Counted from the first letter of the stretch, positions 36,367 through 46,115 are shown. The stretch is DNA of 64,000 nucleotides from Amylibacter sp. (GCA_021775355.1 JAJFHZ010000022.1:1-64000); one strand, 5' to 3'. Numbers and translations: made by a program. The notes: generated by a model not told the origin, from the letters alone.

Positions 36367-37602
36367 ATGAGTTCGATCACAGCCGATCCTGGCTCTGCGC
36401 ATATTACTGCAACAGCACCAAAAGCTGTGGTAACGACGGTGCGCGATCCAAGGCTGGACTTTTATCGCGGCATAGCGATGTTTATCATTTTGTTCGCCCA
36501 TACGCCCGGTAATTTTTTCACTAGTTGGATTCCTGCGCGTTGGGGTTTTTCAGATGCGACCGAGATGTTTGTTTTTTGCTCTGGTATGGCATCTGCCATT
36601 GCGTTTGGTCGTACTTTTGATCGTTCCGGCTGGATGCTGGGGGCGGCCCGTGTTGGTTACCGCGTCTGGCAGGTTTACTGGGCTCATATTGCGATGTTTT
36701 TTACGATAGCGATGATGATGGCGTTTTGGGACAATACAGATTTGTTCGATAAGAATTATATTAACAGTCTGAATTTGAGTCATTTTTTCAAAGATACTGC
36801 GCAAAATATTGTGGGGATATTCACCCTGACATATGTGCCGAACTATTTTGATATTCTGCCGATGTATCTGGTGATCCTTGCAATGATGCCGTTTGTGATG
36901 GCAGTGTCACGGCTTCATTTGGGGTTGGTGGCGGTACTGGTTATTGCTGTCTGGTTTTTTGCGCAACGTTTGTTGCTGAAAGAATTGGGTAATCCGGAAC
37001 TGGCCCTGAACCTACCGGCAGAACCATGGTCCGCGCGACGGTGGTTCTTTAATCCGTTTGGCTGGCAGTTGGTTTTTTTCACGGGCTTTGCCTTTATGCG
37101 CGGCTGGATACCAGCCCCACCCGTTAAAACATGGTTGATTACTGTGGCTGTGGTGATTGTCATACTCAACATTCCGTTTTCAAATATCGGTATGCGTGAG
37201 TTTGGTTTTGACTGGGCGCGTGATTGGCGTATTGGCCATAAATGGATGATCAATAAATCCGACTTTGGCATATTGCGCTATGTGCATTTTCTGGCGCTGG
37301 CTTATTTGGGTTGGGTTGTTGCAGGTGAAGGCGGTAAATATTTGCTTACAAAAGGACAATCAAGGCTTTCTACGGCTTGGGTCCGTATTGTTGCCATCAT
37401 TATGAAAGTGGGCCAGCAATCGCTTGCGGTCTTTGTTTTTTCAATGGTTTTTGCTCGTTTCAGCGGTTTCCTGCTGGATCAAATAGGGCGCTCTACGTTG
37501 AAGACGACATTGGTTAATTTCCTTGGTATGGCAGCTATTATAGTCGTCGCTTATTTGGTTGCTTGGATCAAAAAATACCCGTGGCGAGCTGCAAAGGTAT
37601 AA
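36367..37602 (+). CDS. opgC: OpgC glucan-modifying membrane acyltransferase
   Basis: 411-residue integral membrane protein with about ten transmembrane helices. It matches OpgC of the Alphaproteobacteria, which adds succinyl groups to osmoregulated periplasmic glucans: DPRLDFYRGIAMFIILFAHT at residues 28-47, then EMFVFCSGMASAIAFGRTF, and the long periplasmic loop with AEPWSARRWFFNPFGWQLVF. The cytoplasmic N terminus of about 25 residues is non-conserved. Three bases separate it from opgG, forming opgC-opgG-opgH. Confidence 0.88.
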   Translation: MSSITADPGSAHITATAPKAVVTTVRDPRLDFYRGIAMFIILFAHTPGNFFTSWIPARWGFSDATEMFVFCSGMASAIAFGRTFDRSGWMLGAARVGYRVWQVYWAHIAMFFTIAMMMAFWDNTDLFDKNYINSLNLSHFFKDTAQNIVGIFTLTYVPNYFDILPMYLVILAMMPFVMAVSRLHLGLVAVLVIAVWFFAQRLLLKELGNPELALNLPAEPWSARRWFFNPFGWQLVFFTGFAFMRGWIPAPPVKTWLITVAVVIVILNIPFSNIGMREFGFDWARDWRIGHKWMINKSDFGILRYVHFLALAYLGWVVAGEGGKYLLTKGQSRLSTAWVRIVAIIMKVGQQSLAVFVFSMVFARFSGFLLDQIGRSTLKTTLVNFLGMAAIIVVAYLVAWIKKYPWRAAKV

Positions 37603-37605
37603 TGG

Positions 37606-39117
37606 ATGTATAGGCGCGGCTTTCTAACAGCTTTGGCAAGTTTTATGGCCCTTGGGAATAATGCTGTAAATGCTGCTCCTGTGATTCTTGATCAGCGACC
37701 TTTTTCAAAAGAGGTATTGATAGAAGAGGCACGCATTCTGGCAAGCCAACCATATGTTTCGCGTCAAATGGTACCCCGGGAATGGCAGGAACTAAGCTAC
37801 GATCAATATAAATCAATTTGGTTCAAGGAAGATCGCGCGCTTTGGCAGGGTACCGACAATCCATATCGTGTGGATTTCTTTCACCCCGGGCTGTATTTCC
37901 CTCAACCCGTTCAGATCAATATTGTTGAAGGTGGGGTTGCAAAACGTCTTGGGTTTGATTTTACGTTGTTTGAAAAAACCGATCAGGTGCCGGAGTTGCC
38001 CATAGATGATAGTTTGGGATTCTCGGGCTTTCGTTTGCGCACTGAAATTGAAAAGCCTGGTATCTTTCAGGAATTCATGGTGATGCAAGGTGCCAGCTAC
38101 TTTCGCGCGATTGCAAAGGGCCAGCATTACGGGTTGTCAGCGCGCGGACTAGCACTGAATACCGCCGATCCTGAAGGTGAGGAATTTCCGGATTTCACCC
38201 AATTCTGGATCGAACGCCCTGCCGCAGGCGATAGGGGGATTGTGATCCATGCGTTAATGGATGCACCATCTGTTACTGGGTTATACAGCTTTGCCATTAG
38301 CCCGGGATCGTCCACTGTGATGGATGTATCAGCCCATATATTCGCGCGTAAAGAACTTGATCATATCGGGCTTGGCCCACTGACAAGTATGTTTCTGTTC
38401 GACGAAACCAATCGTTCACGGTTTGATGATTTCCGCCCCGCAGTCCACGATTCAGACGGGTTGATGGTGCGAAACGGAGCGGGTGAAACCCTATGGCGCG
38501 CACTTGCCAATCCCAAAAATTTGCAAGTTAGCAGCTTTGTGGATGACGGGCCAAAAGGATTTGGGCTAATGCAACGCCCGAAAGCTTTTTCGGATTTTGC
38601 CGACCTTGAAGCAGCTTATCACAAGCGGCCCGGGCTTTGGGTCACGCCGGGCGAAAATTGGGGGAAAGGTTCCGTCACGCTGGTGGAAATACCCGCAGAC
38701 CGTGAAATTTACGATAATATTGTTGCTTATTGGCGACCGCGAACATCTATTCTTTCGGGTGGAGAGCATCAATTTACATACCGGTTAAACTGGGGCGGTG
38801 AACCTGCACCGGTTAAGCCGATAACACGCGTTATAAATACCCGTATGGGCAAGCGATTTGCAGGCGGCTATATAGCGACGATTGATTTTGCTGAGCACGC
38901 CGTTATTCCGCAAGACCTAAGCATGATCACCCGTCATATCAGTGTCAACAGAGGTACGGTCAGTGGCGGGATTTTACAAAAAAACCCTGAAACGGGCGGC
39001 GCGCGGCTTGCTTTTACATTTGATCCCAAAGGTGCACGTTCAGTGGATATGCGCGCGCAACTTATGATGGATGGGCATTCCATATCCGAAGTGTGGTTAT
39101 ACAGGTGGACTGCGTGA
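37606..39117 (+). CDS. opgG: Periplasmic glucan biosynthesis protein OpgG
   Basis: 503 residues, periplasmic, needed for the branching of the beta-glucan backbone. The N terminus MYRRGFLTALASFMALG has a Tat-like RRxFL motif followed by a signal peptide ending near VNA. Family segments: SYDQYKSIWFKEDRALWQ, GFSGFRLRTEIEKPGIFQEF, and GASYFRAIAKGQHYGLSARGLALN. OpgD is the close paralogue and has similar motifs; OpgG is preferred because of the adjacent opgH. The gene shares one base with opgH. Confidence 0.88.
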   Translation: MYRRGFLTALASFMALGNNAVNAAPVILDQRPFSKEVLIEEARILASQPYVSRQMVPREWQELSYDQYKSIWFKEDRALWQGTDNPYRVDFFHPGLYFPQPVQINIVEGGVAKRLGFDFTLFEKTDQVPELPIDDSLGFSGFRLRTEIEKPGIFQEFMVMQGASYFRAIAKGQHYGLSARGLALNTADPEGEEFPDFTQFWIERPAAGDRGIVIHALMDAPSVTGLYSFAISPGSSTVMDVSAHIFARKELDHIGLGPLTSMFLFDETNRSRFDDFRPAVHDSDGLMVRNGAGETLWRALANPKNLQVSSFVDDGPKGFGLMQRPKAFSDFADLEAAYHKRPGLWVTPGENWGKGSVTLVEIPADREIYDNIVAYWRPRTSILSGGEHQFTYRLNWGGEPAPVKPITRVINTRMGKRFAGGYIATIDFAEHAVIPQDLSMITRHISVNRGTVSGGILQKNPETGGARLAFTFDPKGARSVDMRAQLMMDGHSISEVWLYRWTA

Positions 39118-41018
39118 TGAATGGCATGTCTAACTATGCTGACCTTGATTGGATGCCTGCGCGCCAACCTATTGGAATGCCAGCACAGGATTTTCGCAAC
39201 CCATACCGTGATGCAGATGCGCCAAATTGGCAGAAACGCTCAAATAATTGGGTGTCACGGTTATTTACATTTGGGGCAGCTCTGCTGACCACGGGATTAT
39301 TATTGGCCGCGTTTACCGATTGGCTTTCCACAGGTGGATTTGGCGCACTTGAGTATTTTCTGATAATAATGGTTGGGCTGACATTCTTTTGGATTTCACT
39401 ATCGGTTAGTACCGCAACGACTGGAATTGTCAGTTTTTGGCTGAGCCGCCGCCCCCAAAAAGCAAGACCGCCTGCAAAAGCATTGGATGTGGCCCTTTTG
39501 GTGCCGATTTACAATGAGAACCCGTCAGATGTTTTCGGTAATGCCGCAGCTATGTTGGAAGAGCTGCGGCGGACGAACAGCCAACACAGTTTTTCGTTGT
39601 TTATTCTTAGCGATACGCAAGACGCTGAAATTGCAGCACAGGAAATGCGTGCAATGTTGATTTTGCGTAATGCAAGCGGTGATGACGCACAGGTTTATTA
39701 TCGGCGTCGTCCGAAAAATACGGATCGAAAAACTGGCAATATTACCGACTGGATTGAAGGGTGGGGTGGTGGCTTCAAGGCCATGCTTGTTTTGGACGCG
39801 GATAGTTTAATGAGTAGTAAGGCCATCGTCACACTTGCTGATGAGTTGTCCAACGATCCGTATGCGGGTCTGATCCAATCCTGTCCGAAACTGTTTGGCG
39901 CAGAAACCCTGTTTGCCCGCATGCAGCAATTTTCCAACGTGACATATGGTTGGCCGATGGCCGAAGGGTTGGCGGTGTGGTCAAACCGTGAAGGTAACTA
40001 CTGGGGTCATAATGCAATCATCCGCACGGCCGCCTTTGCAGGTTGCGCAGGCCTACCACGAGTTAAATCTTTGCGTGGCAAAGATAAACTGATCTTGTCG
40101 CATGATTTTGTCGAAGCAGGTTTATTGCGGCGTGCGGGCTGGGCGGTTCGCTTTTTGCCCCGTGTAGAAGGTAGCTATGAAGAAACGCCCGCAACGCTGA
40201 TCGATTATGTCTTGCGTGATCGGCGTTGGTGTCAGGGCAATCTGCAACATTTACGCATTTTGCCCGCCGCTGGATTTCATGCAGTTTCGCGGTTTCATCT
40301 GTTTCATGGTGCAATCAGTTATCTGTTATCGCCAGCATGGTTTATTTTACTGATGATATGGGCCCTGATCAACAATGGTGAAGATGCCAATGTTATCAGT
40401 TATTTTAGCAACGCAAGCCCAAGAATGCCGATCTGGCCGCATATCAGCACTGTTAGCAGTATGCTGATCTTATTGTTTATGTATGGCATGTTGCTGGCCC
40501 CAAAAATCATTGGGGCGGTGGTGATGTGGGTATCACCCGAAATGCGTCGTGCCTATGGCGGTAGTTTGCAATTTACGACGTCTTTCCTGCTGGAGGTTCT
40601 GGCCTCTTTTGCTTATGCGCCGATCCTGATGGTTCAGCAAACCATAGCTGTTCTACGCAGCCTTGCCGGTGTCCATGATAACTGGGAACCGCAGAAAAGA
40701 CGGGGCGGCAAATATTCTGTCGGTACTTTGATAAAGTTCCATATCGTAGAGCAGATATTCGGGTTTGCGTTATTGCTTGGGATGGGTGCCGGGATCGTTT
40801 CGCTTTGGCTATTGCCCATTGCGATCAGCCTGTCCGGGGCTGTGATGCTGTCCGGGATAAGCGGGATCAATCTTGTGCAAAAAAACTGGAGCCGTCGGCA
40901 TTTGGGTACACCGGATGAAGTAAAAATACCCCGCGTAATTGCTTTGTCGCGCCAATACCGCGATGAAATGCGTGGTGTACTTGAGGTTCTGCCGTCAGAT
41001 CATATTGCTGCAGAGTGA
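39117..41018 (+). CDS. opgH: Glucan glucosyltransferase OpgH
   Basis: 633 residues from the ATG at 39117, which shares a base with the opgG stop and follows AGGTGG; a longer frame starting inside opgG is unlikely. It is an inner-membrane family 2 glucosyltransferase that makes the linear beta-1,2-glucan backbone from UDP-glucose. Two transmembrane helices precede the catalytic domain (VALLVPIYNENPSDV, LVLDADSLMSSKAIV and the D...RRW motif RDRRWCQGN), and about five helices follow. It is the last gene of the glucan operon, meeting a convergent esterase gene seven bases after its stop. Confidence 0.92.
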   Translation: MNGMSNYADLDWMPARQPIGMPAQDFRNPYRDADAPNWQKRSNNWVSRLFTFGAALLTTGLLLAAFTDWLSTGGFGALEYFLIIMVGLTFFWISLSVSTATTGIVSFWLSRRPQKARPPAKALDVALLVPIYNENPSDVFGNAAAMLEELRRTNSQHSFSLFILSDTQDAEIAAQEMRAMLILRNASGDDAQVYYRRRPKNTDRKTGNITDWIEGWGGGFKAMLVLDADSLMSSKAIVTLADELSNDPYAGLIQSCPKLFGAETLFARMQQFSNVTYGWPMAEGLAVWSNREGNYWGHNAIIRTAAFAGCAGLPRVKSLRGKDKLILSHDFVEAGLLRRAGWAVRFLPRVEGSYEETPATLIDYVLRDRRWCQGNLQHLRILPAAGFHAVSRFHLFHGAISYLLSPAWFILLMIWALINNGEDANVISYFSNASPRMPIWPHISTVSSMLILLFMYGMLLAPKIIGAVVMWVSPEMRRAYGGSLQFTTSFLLEVLASFAYAPILMVQQTIAVLRSLAGVHDNWEPQKRRGGKYSVGTLIKFHIVEQIFGFALLLGMGAGIVSLWLLPIAISLSGAVMLSGISGINLVQKNWSRRHLGTPDEVKIPRVIALSRQYRDEMRGVLEVLPSDHIAAE

Positions 41019-41025
41019 TGAAACT

Positions 41026-41868
41026 TTAATTTTGCACAGTTTGATCCGGCAATTGTTCGTACCAGTTAAGGATCATATTTGCCCAGCCCTTGGGGACAGT
41101 ATGACCACCTGAAAATAACGCAAACTCAAGGGTGCTGCCCAAGACGCAACTTTCCCATTTACGACGCATAAACGCACCTTTAGTGGAAATTTTTTCTGGA
41201 CGTGGTTGTGTGCATGAATTTGTTTTGCGCCACAGATCCAACGCATAAAATACATCACCCTGAACGAAATTTTTATTTATCTTACGACCCTCTAGGGGGA
41301 CAACTTTATCGGCCCATCCGTGGGTGTGAAACAATTTAATAGGTGTTTTGCATGATGTAGGGTGCGGACGCCAGAAACTGCCGCTGACGGGGGCAAAGGC
41401 GGTGAATTCTGCTGGGTTATTGCAAGCAATATAAGAGGCCATCGAGCCACCAATGGAAAATCCCGCTAACAGGACGTTTTTGGGATCAAGATTAAATTTA
41501 TTTACCGCATCATCAATGACAGCTTTAAAAAAAGCGGCCTCATCGCGCCCGCGATTAAAGTCGGGATGAAAATTCCAGCTGCTTGCTCGCGCATCTTTGC
41601 GCTTAATCGCATTTGGTGCGATCAAGGCATAACCGCGTTTCAGAATAGGGCCTGCAATTCGTTTGTTGCGCAACGTTGTTTTGCCGCTACCGCCGTAGCC
41701 GTGCAAGAATATAACGATAGGCGTCTTTGCGTTGTTATGATCGGGTAACTTAATATTGTATGTCCCGGATGCGATGACGCAAGGGCCAGATGCCCCCATG
41801 CAGTCCGCCATTGCCGGGCCAGTGAATGCAACTGCCGCCAATGCTGCCTTCCACGGTAGATGCGCCAT
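41026..41868 (-). CDS. Secreted PHB-depolymerase-like esterase
   Basis: 280 residues, signal peptide MAHLPWKAALAAVAFTGPAMA, then an alpha/beta-hydrolase of the LpqC/esterase-PHB group. The oxyanion segment is FLHGYGGSGKTT, the nucleophile is in LAGFSIGGSMASYIA near residue 150, an Asp is probably in HTHGWADKVV, and the His is in FSGGHTVPKGW near 260. Cys residues in the mature part suggest disulfides. Related enzymes act on short polyesters or feruloyl esters; the substrate is not evident. A rhodanese gene ends upstream on the same strand. Confidence 0.8.
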   Translation of the reverse strand: MAHLPWKAALAAVAFTGPAMADCMGASGPCVIASGTYNIKLPDHNNAKTPIVIFLHGYGGSGKTTLRNKRIAGPILKRGYALIAPNAIKRKDARASSWNFHPDFNRGRDEAAFFKAVIDDAVNKFNLDPKNVLLAGFSIGGSMASYIACNNPAEFTAFAPVSGSFWRPHPTSCKTPIKLFHTHGWADKVVPLEGRKINKNFVQGDVFYALDLWRKTNSCTQPRPEKISTKGAFMRRKWESCVLGSTLEFALFSGGHTVPKGWANMILNWYEQLPDQTVQN

Positions 41869-41879
41869 TTTCTGTTGCC

Positions 41880-42341
41880 CTATGATCTGTTCAGCGGCAG
41901 GTTTCGTTTAATCCACCCCGGCCCGGCTTTAGAGCCTAACATACCTTCCGGTACATCTATGATGTTGGTGAACCCTGCCTTGATCAATTTTTGGCTTATC
42001 CTGTTTGACCGTACACCACGGGCACAAATCAAAGCTACAGGTTTTGATTTGTCGCCTGCAAGCATACCATCAAGAACTGTAATGAAATCTTTTCTGCGCA
42101 GATCAAGACGATGCGCCCCTTCCCCGCTGCCGGTTTTTTTCCATTCATCGGGGCGGCGAATATCAAGCAGGGTTATTTTTCCGGCAAGGGCAAGCTTATG
42201 TGCAGTTGGTGGATCAATAGCATTTCCGTCAAATGGCAAGCTGTTCATTTGGCTCCATGCTATAGACCCAATTGAAACAGTAAGCCCGCCGCCAAGAAAC
42301 AACCGCCGTGTTAGCTGTGGATTTTTTGTTAGTATTTGCAT
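41880..42341 (-). CDS. Exported rhodanese-domain protein
   Basis: About 153 residues if the ATG at 42341 is used, which has AGGA four bases upstream; in-frame starts at 42353 and 42386 are alternatives. The N terminus with LTRRLFLGGGLTVSIGSIAW looks like a Tat signal. The single rhodanese domain includes LLDIRRPDEWKKTGSGEGAH and the active-site loop CARGVRS, with the catalytic Cys. It probably handles sulfane sulfur or thiols in the periplasm. It lies 11 bases upstream of the esterase gene and may share its transcript. Confidence 0.78.
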   Translation of the reverse strand: MQILTKNPQLTRRLFLGGGLTVSIGSIAWSQMNSLPFDGNAIDPPTAHKLALAGKITLLDIRRPDEWKKTGSGEGAHRLDLRRKDFITVLDGMLAGDKSKPVALICARGVRSNRISQKLIKAGFTNIIDVPEGMLGSKAGPGWIKRNLPLNRS

Positions 42342-42523
42342 TGATCCTGCCATATCTGAACACCCGCTTAAAACCTGTATTTTCAATAATACGGCATCTT
42401 ATAAATTACACAGCCCTTATCACGCAATCTTTATCTAATGTTGAATATGTTAAATTACGTTTACTTGTAGTGGGTAAGACGTATAAATAAATACATTAAC
42501 AGATCGAAGAACAGGGGCGCGAT

Positions 42524-43414
42524 TTGACGGGAATAGCACTTAAAAAATATAGCAGTTATTTGCTTGTTGTATTTTTTTTACATTCGATCATGTCAACGGC
42601 TGCAATGTCGGCCAATAAGTTCAAATCCCCTGATATTCTGGTCTTGGGCGATTCCCAGTTTACGTTTGGATCGGGGCCGTCTTTTCTGGATTTTTTTCAA
42701 AATATTAAATCGAAGTGTTCTCCGAATGCAGCACAAATGGGTAAGCTAAAGAAATTAGGGGATATGTCCGTCGCCGTTATTGGTGTGCGTTCATCATCGT
42801 TGCCATCGTGGACGGCGCGCAGTGGTAAAGGGAAGGGTGCTGTTTGTGATGTTGATCCGAAATGGAAAGTAAATGCAGGGTCTTATGGAATGGTAAATAA
42901 AACCAAGAACATTTACATACAGATCGGGAAAGGCCCACAGTATCAGTTCTGTAAGAAAAAATTATCACCATTTGAAGCATTGTTTAAAGATAAATATTAT
43001 GATCCGAAATTGCTTGTTATGTCCTTTCTTGGCAATTCATCTGCAGGCTGGGCAAACAGTCCGAAAATGGCTCTGAATGACGTGCAAAAAACAATGGCCC
43101 AGTTACCGGATGATTTACCCTGTATTTTTATGACATCCGCACCCGCTTATAATAAAAAAACCAACGATGTGCGTGTGCGTGCCCAAAAAAACCTGAAAAA
43201 AGCGTTTCAGAAAAGTGGTAGTCGATGTTCGTTTATTGAAGGGCTGACACCCAAAACGATTGCTGCAAATTTAGGTGTTAAACAGCATTTTCGGCGTAAT
43301 AAATCCGGTGAGGTAAAAGACCCTTATCATCCGAATAAAAAAGCCGCGAAAAAGTTTTTTGCGATTGAAAATAATAATATATGTGCGGCGATTTTCACGC
43401 AGATCAGTAAATAA
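42524..43414 (+). CDS. Exported SGNH-hydrolase-like protein
   Basis: 296 residues. The start is TTG 42524 behind AGGGG; the first ATG would cut the hydrophobic signal segment (YLLVVFFLHSIMSTAAMSA). The mature protein opens with ILVLGDSQFTFGSG, the SGNH block I with Ser44. A block III-like FLGNSS is in the middle, and block V is DPYH with Asp266 and His269. The layout indicates a periplasmic esterase or acetyl-transferring enzyme of polysaccharides, but similarity outside the blocks is low. It is Lys-rich and notably AT-rich compared with its neighbours. Confidence 0.65.
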   Translation: MTGIALKKYSSYLLVVFFLHSIMSTAAMSANKFKSPDILVLGDSQFTFGSGPSFLDFFQNIKSKCSPNAAQMGKLKKLGDMSVAVIGVRSSSLPSWTARSGKGKGAVCDVDPKWKVNAGSYGMVNKTKNIYIQIGKGPQYQFCKKKLSPFEALFKDKYYDPKLLVMSFLGNSSAGWANSPKMALNDVQKTMAQLPDDLPCIFMTSAPAYNKKTNDVRVRAQKNLKKAFQKSGSRCSFIEGLTPKTIAANLGVKQHFRRNKSGEVKDPYHPNKKAAKKFFAIENNNICAAIFTQISK

Positions 43415-43521
43415 GTTATTTTTGCTACCCATATAGTTTCCCTAAATCCTGCGATAAAAGGCAGCAATATAATATCAATTCTGGATAAGAATATCACAGC
43501 CTTATAAAATTTAACTATAAA

Positions 43522-43535
43522 TTGATATAGATCAA
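43522..43535. promoter_or_regulatory. FNR/FnrL box upstream of ompW
   Basis: TTGATATAGATCAA is a perfect TTGAT-N4-ATCAA site. It is centred about 91 bases before the ompW start, so it could activate ompW at low oxygen, in line with FNR control of ompW known in Escherichia coli. No other perfect copy was noticed in the window. Confidence 0.72.
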
Positions 43536-43619
43536 AATTACATTCAGATAACGGATTAAAGCTTCTCTTGGAAAGCGGCTGAGTCGCAATCCTAACCCTA
43601 TTAAAACTGGAGAAGTCCT

Positions 43620-44273
43620 ATGAAACCAAAACATCTTTTTACAGTGTTGCCTGTAATTGCTTTTGCCCTGCTTTGCACAACAGCAATTACGTCACCTGTA
43701 GTTGCTGACACATCAGCGAGCAATCCATGGGCTGGAACAAAATGGCTTATTCGCGGTCGGTTGATTGATGTCGCCCCGGACGAAAGCAATGGCCAGGTGG
43801 GTGGTGCGCCAGCCCCTTTGACTGCTGACGATTCAATTATGCCAGAGCTGGATATTACATATTTCTTCAATGATAATATCGCAGTCGAACTTATCCTTGC
43901 AGTTTCACCGCATGATGTGAAACTGGGCGGGGCCGTGATTTCTGAAGTCTTACTTTTGCCACCAACCCTAACATTGCAATATCACCATCCAATGGGTGCG
44001 TTTAAACCATATGTGGGTGCGGGTTTGAACTATACTGCCATAATTTCCAGCGATCCAACACCTGCCATCGGCGGTGTAGATGATTGGGATGATGGATTTG
44101 GGTTCGCTCTGCAAGCTGGCTTTGATTATGCTATTGACGAAAAGTGGAGCTTTAACATGGATGTGAAAAAGCTTTGGCTGAATGTGGATGCAACAGTTGG
44201 ACCTGCTGCCGTTCCGGCAAGCGTTGACCTAGATCCGTGGATCTTTGGTGTTGGCTTGGGGTACCGTTTCTAA
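43620..44273 (+). CDS. ompW: OmpW-family outer-membrane protein
   Basis: 217 residues. Signal peptide to about residue 29 (VVADTS). The mature part is an eight-stranded beta-barrel: WLIRGRLIDVAPDES at the start, LDITYFFNDNIAVELILAVSPHDV, LPPTLTLQYHHPMGAFKPYVGAGLNYT and a C-terminal GVGLGYRF with the terminal Phe needed for assembly. OmpW proteins pass small hydrophobic compounds, which would fit an aromatic-degrading cell. A perfect FNR box lies upstream and a terminator hairpin 18 bases after the stop. Confidence 0.92.
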   Translation: MKPKHLFTVLPVIAFALLCTTAITSPVVADTSASNPWAGTKWLIRGRLIDVAPDESNGQVGGAPAPLTADDSIMPELDITYFFNDNIAVELILAVSPHDVKLGGAVISEVLLLPPTLTLQYHHPMGAFKPYVGAGLNYTAIISSDPTPAIGGVDDWDDGFGFALQAGFDYAIDEKWSFNMDVKKLWLNVDATVGPAAVPASVDLDPWIFGVGLGYRF

Positions 44274-44290
44274 AATCTCAACCTAAGAAA

Positions 44291-44318
44291 CTGGAAGCAT
44301 CCTTTTGGGTGCTTCCAG
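44291..44318 (+). terminator. Terminator hairpin after ompW
   Basis: CTGGAAGCA pairs with TGCTTCCAG, extended by a G-T pair and two G-C pairs around a TTTT loop. A T-rich stretch (TGATTTGTT) follows. It closes the monocistronic ompW transcript. Confidence 0.65.
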
Positions 44319-44375
44319 TGATTTGTTCGTAGCCTAAACTTATATTTTAAATCTGTCAGAACAGATCAAACATCT

Positions 44376-46115
44376 TTAGCTATCAAACCAATGTGATTCC
44401 ATCGCCTCAACCGATTTTGAACCATTCAAAATGGTTTGCGCCAAAGATGCCACGCGGGGCAGGCTGTGTGCGGCATAAACATCGGCATGTGCAATCTTTG
44501 CTTTCAGGAAATTGGCATCCCAATCACCAGTGTTCTGTTGTGCAATGGCCGCTGTCTTATTCTTCAAAGCCATCCAACCGCCGGTCAGATACCCAAGCAT
44601 CATCAAATAAGGTACAGAGATTGCGGCGGCTTCACGCGTTGAAAGCCCGCCCGTCAGGATATGATCCAACGCTGTTTCTGCATCTTCGATTGCGGCCAGT
44701 AAAGTTTTGTCTGCATCTTGGCGAATATCTTCGATCAATGTTCGCACGGCTACGCCTTGGTCGCGCAGGGTTTTACGGAACATCAGATCGTTTGCCTGAA
44801 TTGCGGTCGTGCCTTCGTAGATTGTCAGAATACGTGCATCGCGTAGATGTTGTGCGGCACCAGTTTCTTCAATAAATCCCATACCGCCATGCACCTGCAC
44901 ACCGTCCGATGCAATGTCGATAGAGCGTTCTGTCATCCAGCCCTTGATGATAGGCACCATCAGTTCTGCACGCGTTTGCCAGTTGGATTTGCTTTCACCT
45001 GTGTCGTAATGACCGCGATCAAGGGCGGTGGCACCATAAAATACCAGCGGGCGCATAGCTTCTATTTCAGCACGCATTGTGACTAGCAGACGCATGACAT
45101 CGGGGTGGTGAATAATTGCGTCACCTACGTTGCGATCTAGTGGTATGCCCTGACGGCGTTCCTGCGCATAACTCAATGCCTGATAGTATGCACGGCTCGA
45201 AATCGCGAGGCCTTCAATACCAACGCTGAAACGGGCGTGGTTCATCATGTTGAACATGATATTCAGACCCTTGTTTACTTCGCCCACCAGATAACCGATA
45301 GCCCCTTCATTTTCACCGTATTGCAGCACTGCAGTGGGTGAGCCGTTGATGCCCATTTTATGTTCGATCGAGACGCACTTCACATCATTACGGGCACCTA
45401 GACTGCCATCTTCGTTGACCAGAAACTTCGGTACGATAAAGACCGAAATACCTTTTACGCCGGTGGGCGCATCAGGGGTACGGGCCAACACCAAATGCAC
45501 GATGTTTTCAGACATATCGTGTTCACCATAAGTGATGAAAATCTTCTGGCCTTTGATGCGGTAATGATCGCCTTCGGGCGTGGCTTGCGTTCTGATTGCA
45601 GCTAAATCTGTACCCGCTTGGCTTTCTGTCAGATTCATTGTGCCCGTCCAGCGGCCTTCGGCCATGGGGCGCACAAACATTTGCTTTTGTTCTTCGGATG
45701 CAGAGGTTTGCAAGGCGTGGATTAACCCTTCGGTTAACAAATGGCACAAAGCAAAGCCCATGTTTGCGGAATGCCACATCTCGCGTGTTGCCGCACAGAG
45801 GATTTCCGGCATATTCTGCCCACCATATTCTTCGGCTGTGCCAATGCCTGTCCAACCGCCTTCACCCAACGCTTTGAATGCTTGTGCAAAACCTGCAGGT
45901 GTTGTGACTGTATTGTCGGTGTGCCAGGTTGATCCATTGTCACCAGATTGATTTAGGGGCGCTATGACTTCTGTGGCAAGCTTGGCGGCTTCGGATAAAA
46001 CCGCATCACATATATCGGCATCGTAATCTGCAAAGGGTGTCAGGTCTGTAACCGCGTTAAGCCCTATAACATGGCGGATAGCGAAGCGAATGTCATTTTC
46101 GTCAGCGTTGTACAT
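44376..46115 (-). CDS. Acyl-CoA dehydrogenase, DmdC-like
   Basis: 579 residues, longer than standard acyl-CoA dehydrogenases (about 380) because of an extra C-terminal helical domain, as in 3-methylmercaptopropionyl-CoA dehydrogenase DmdC. FAD/substrate segments: MNLTESQAGTDLAAIRTQA, KIFITYGEHD and MMNHARFSVGIEGLAISSRAY. The catalytic base is Glu434 in TIYEGTTAIQANDLMFRK, the place reported for DmdC. The family in marine Rhodobacterales includes DmdC of the DMSP demethylation route and paralogues for other acyl-CoAs. DmdA, B and D are not nearby, so the substrate stays open. Confidence 0.85.
   Translation of the reverse strand: MYNADENDIRFAIRHVIGLNAVTDLTPFADYDADICDAVLSEAAKLATEVIAPLNQSGDNGSTWHTDNTVTTPAGFAQAFKALGEGGWTGIGTAEEYGGQNMPEILCAATREMWHSANMGFALCHLLTEGLIHALQTSASEEQKQMFVRPMAEGRWTGTMNLTESQAGTDLAAIRTQATPEGDHYRIKGQKIFITYGEHDMSENIVHLVLARTPDAPTGVKGISVFIVPKFLVNEDGSLGARNDVKCVSIEHKMGINGSPTAVLQYGENEGAIGYLVGEVNKGLNIMFNMMNHARFSVGIEGLAISSRAYYQALSYAQERRQGIPLDRNVGDAIIHHPDVMRLLVTMRAEIEAMRPLVFYGATALDRGHYDTGESKSNWQTRAELMVPIIKGWMTERSIDIASDGVQVHGGMGFIEETGAAQHLRDARILTIYEGTTAIQANDLMFRKTLRDQGVAVRTLIEDIRQDADKTLLAAIEDAETALDHILTGGLSTREAAAISVPYLMMLGYLTGGWMALKNKTAAIAQQNTGDWDANFLKAKIAHADVYAAHSLPRVASLAQTILNGSKSVEAMESHWFDS

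Noticed and set aside
41860..42438. 192-codon plus-strand frame opposite the rhodanese gene
   Set aside because: The minus strand carries a clear rhodanese active-site loop and Tat-like signal; the plus frame is its shadow.
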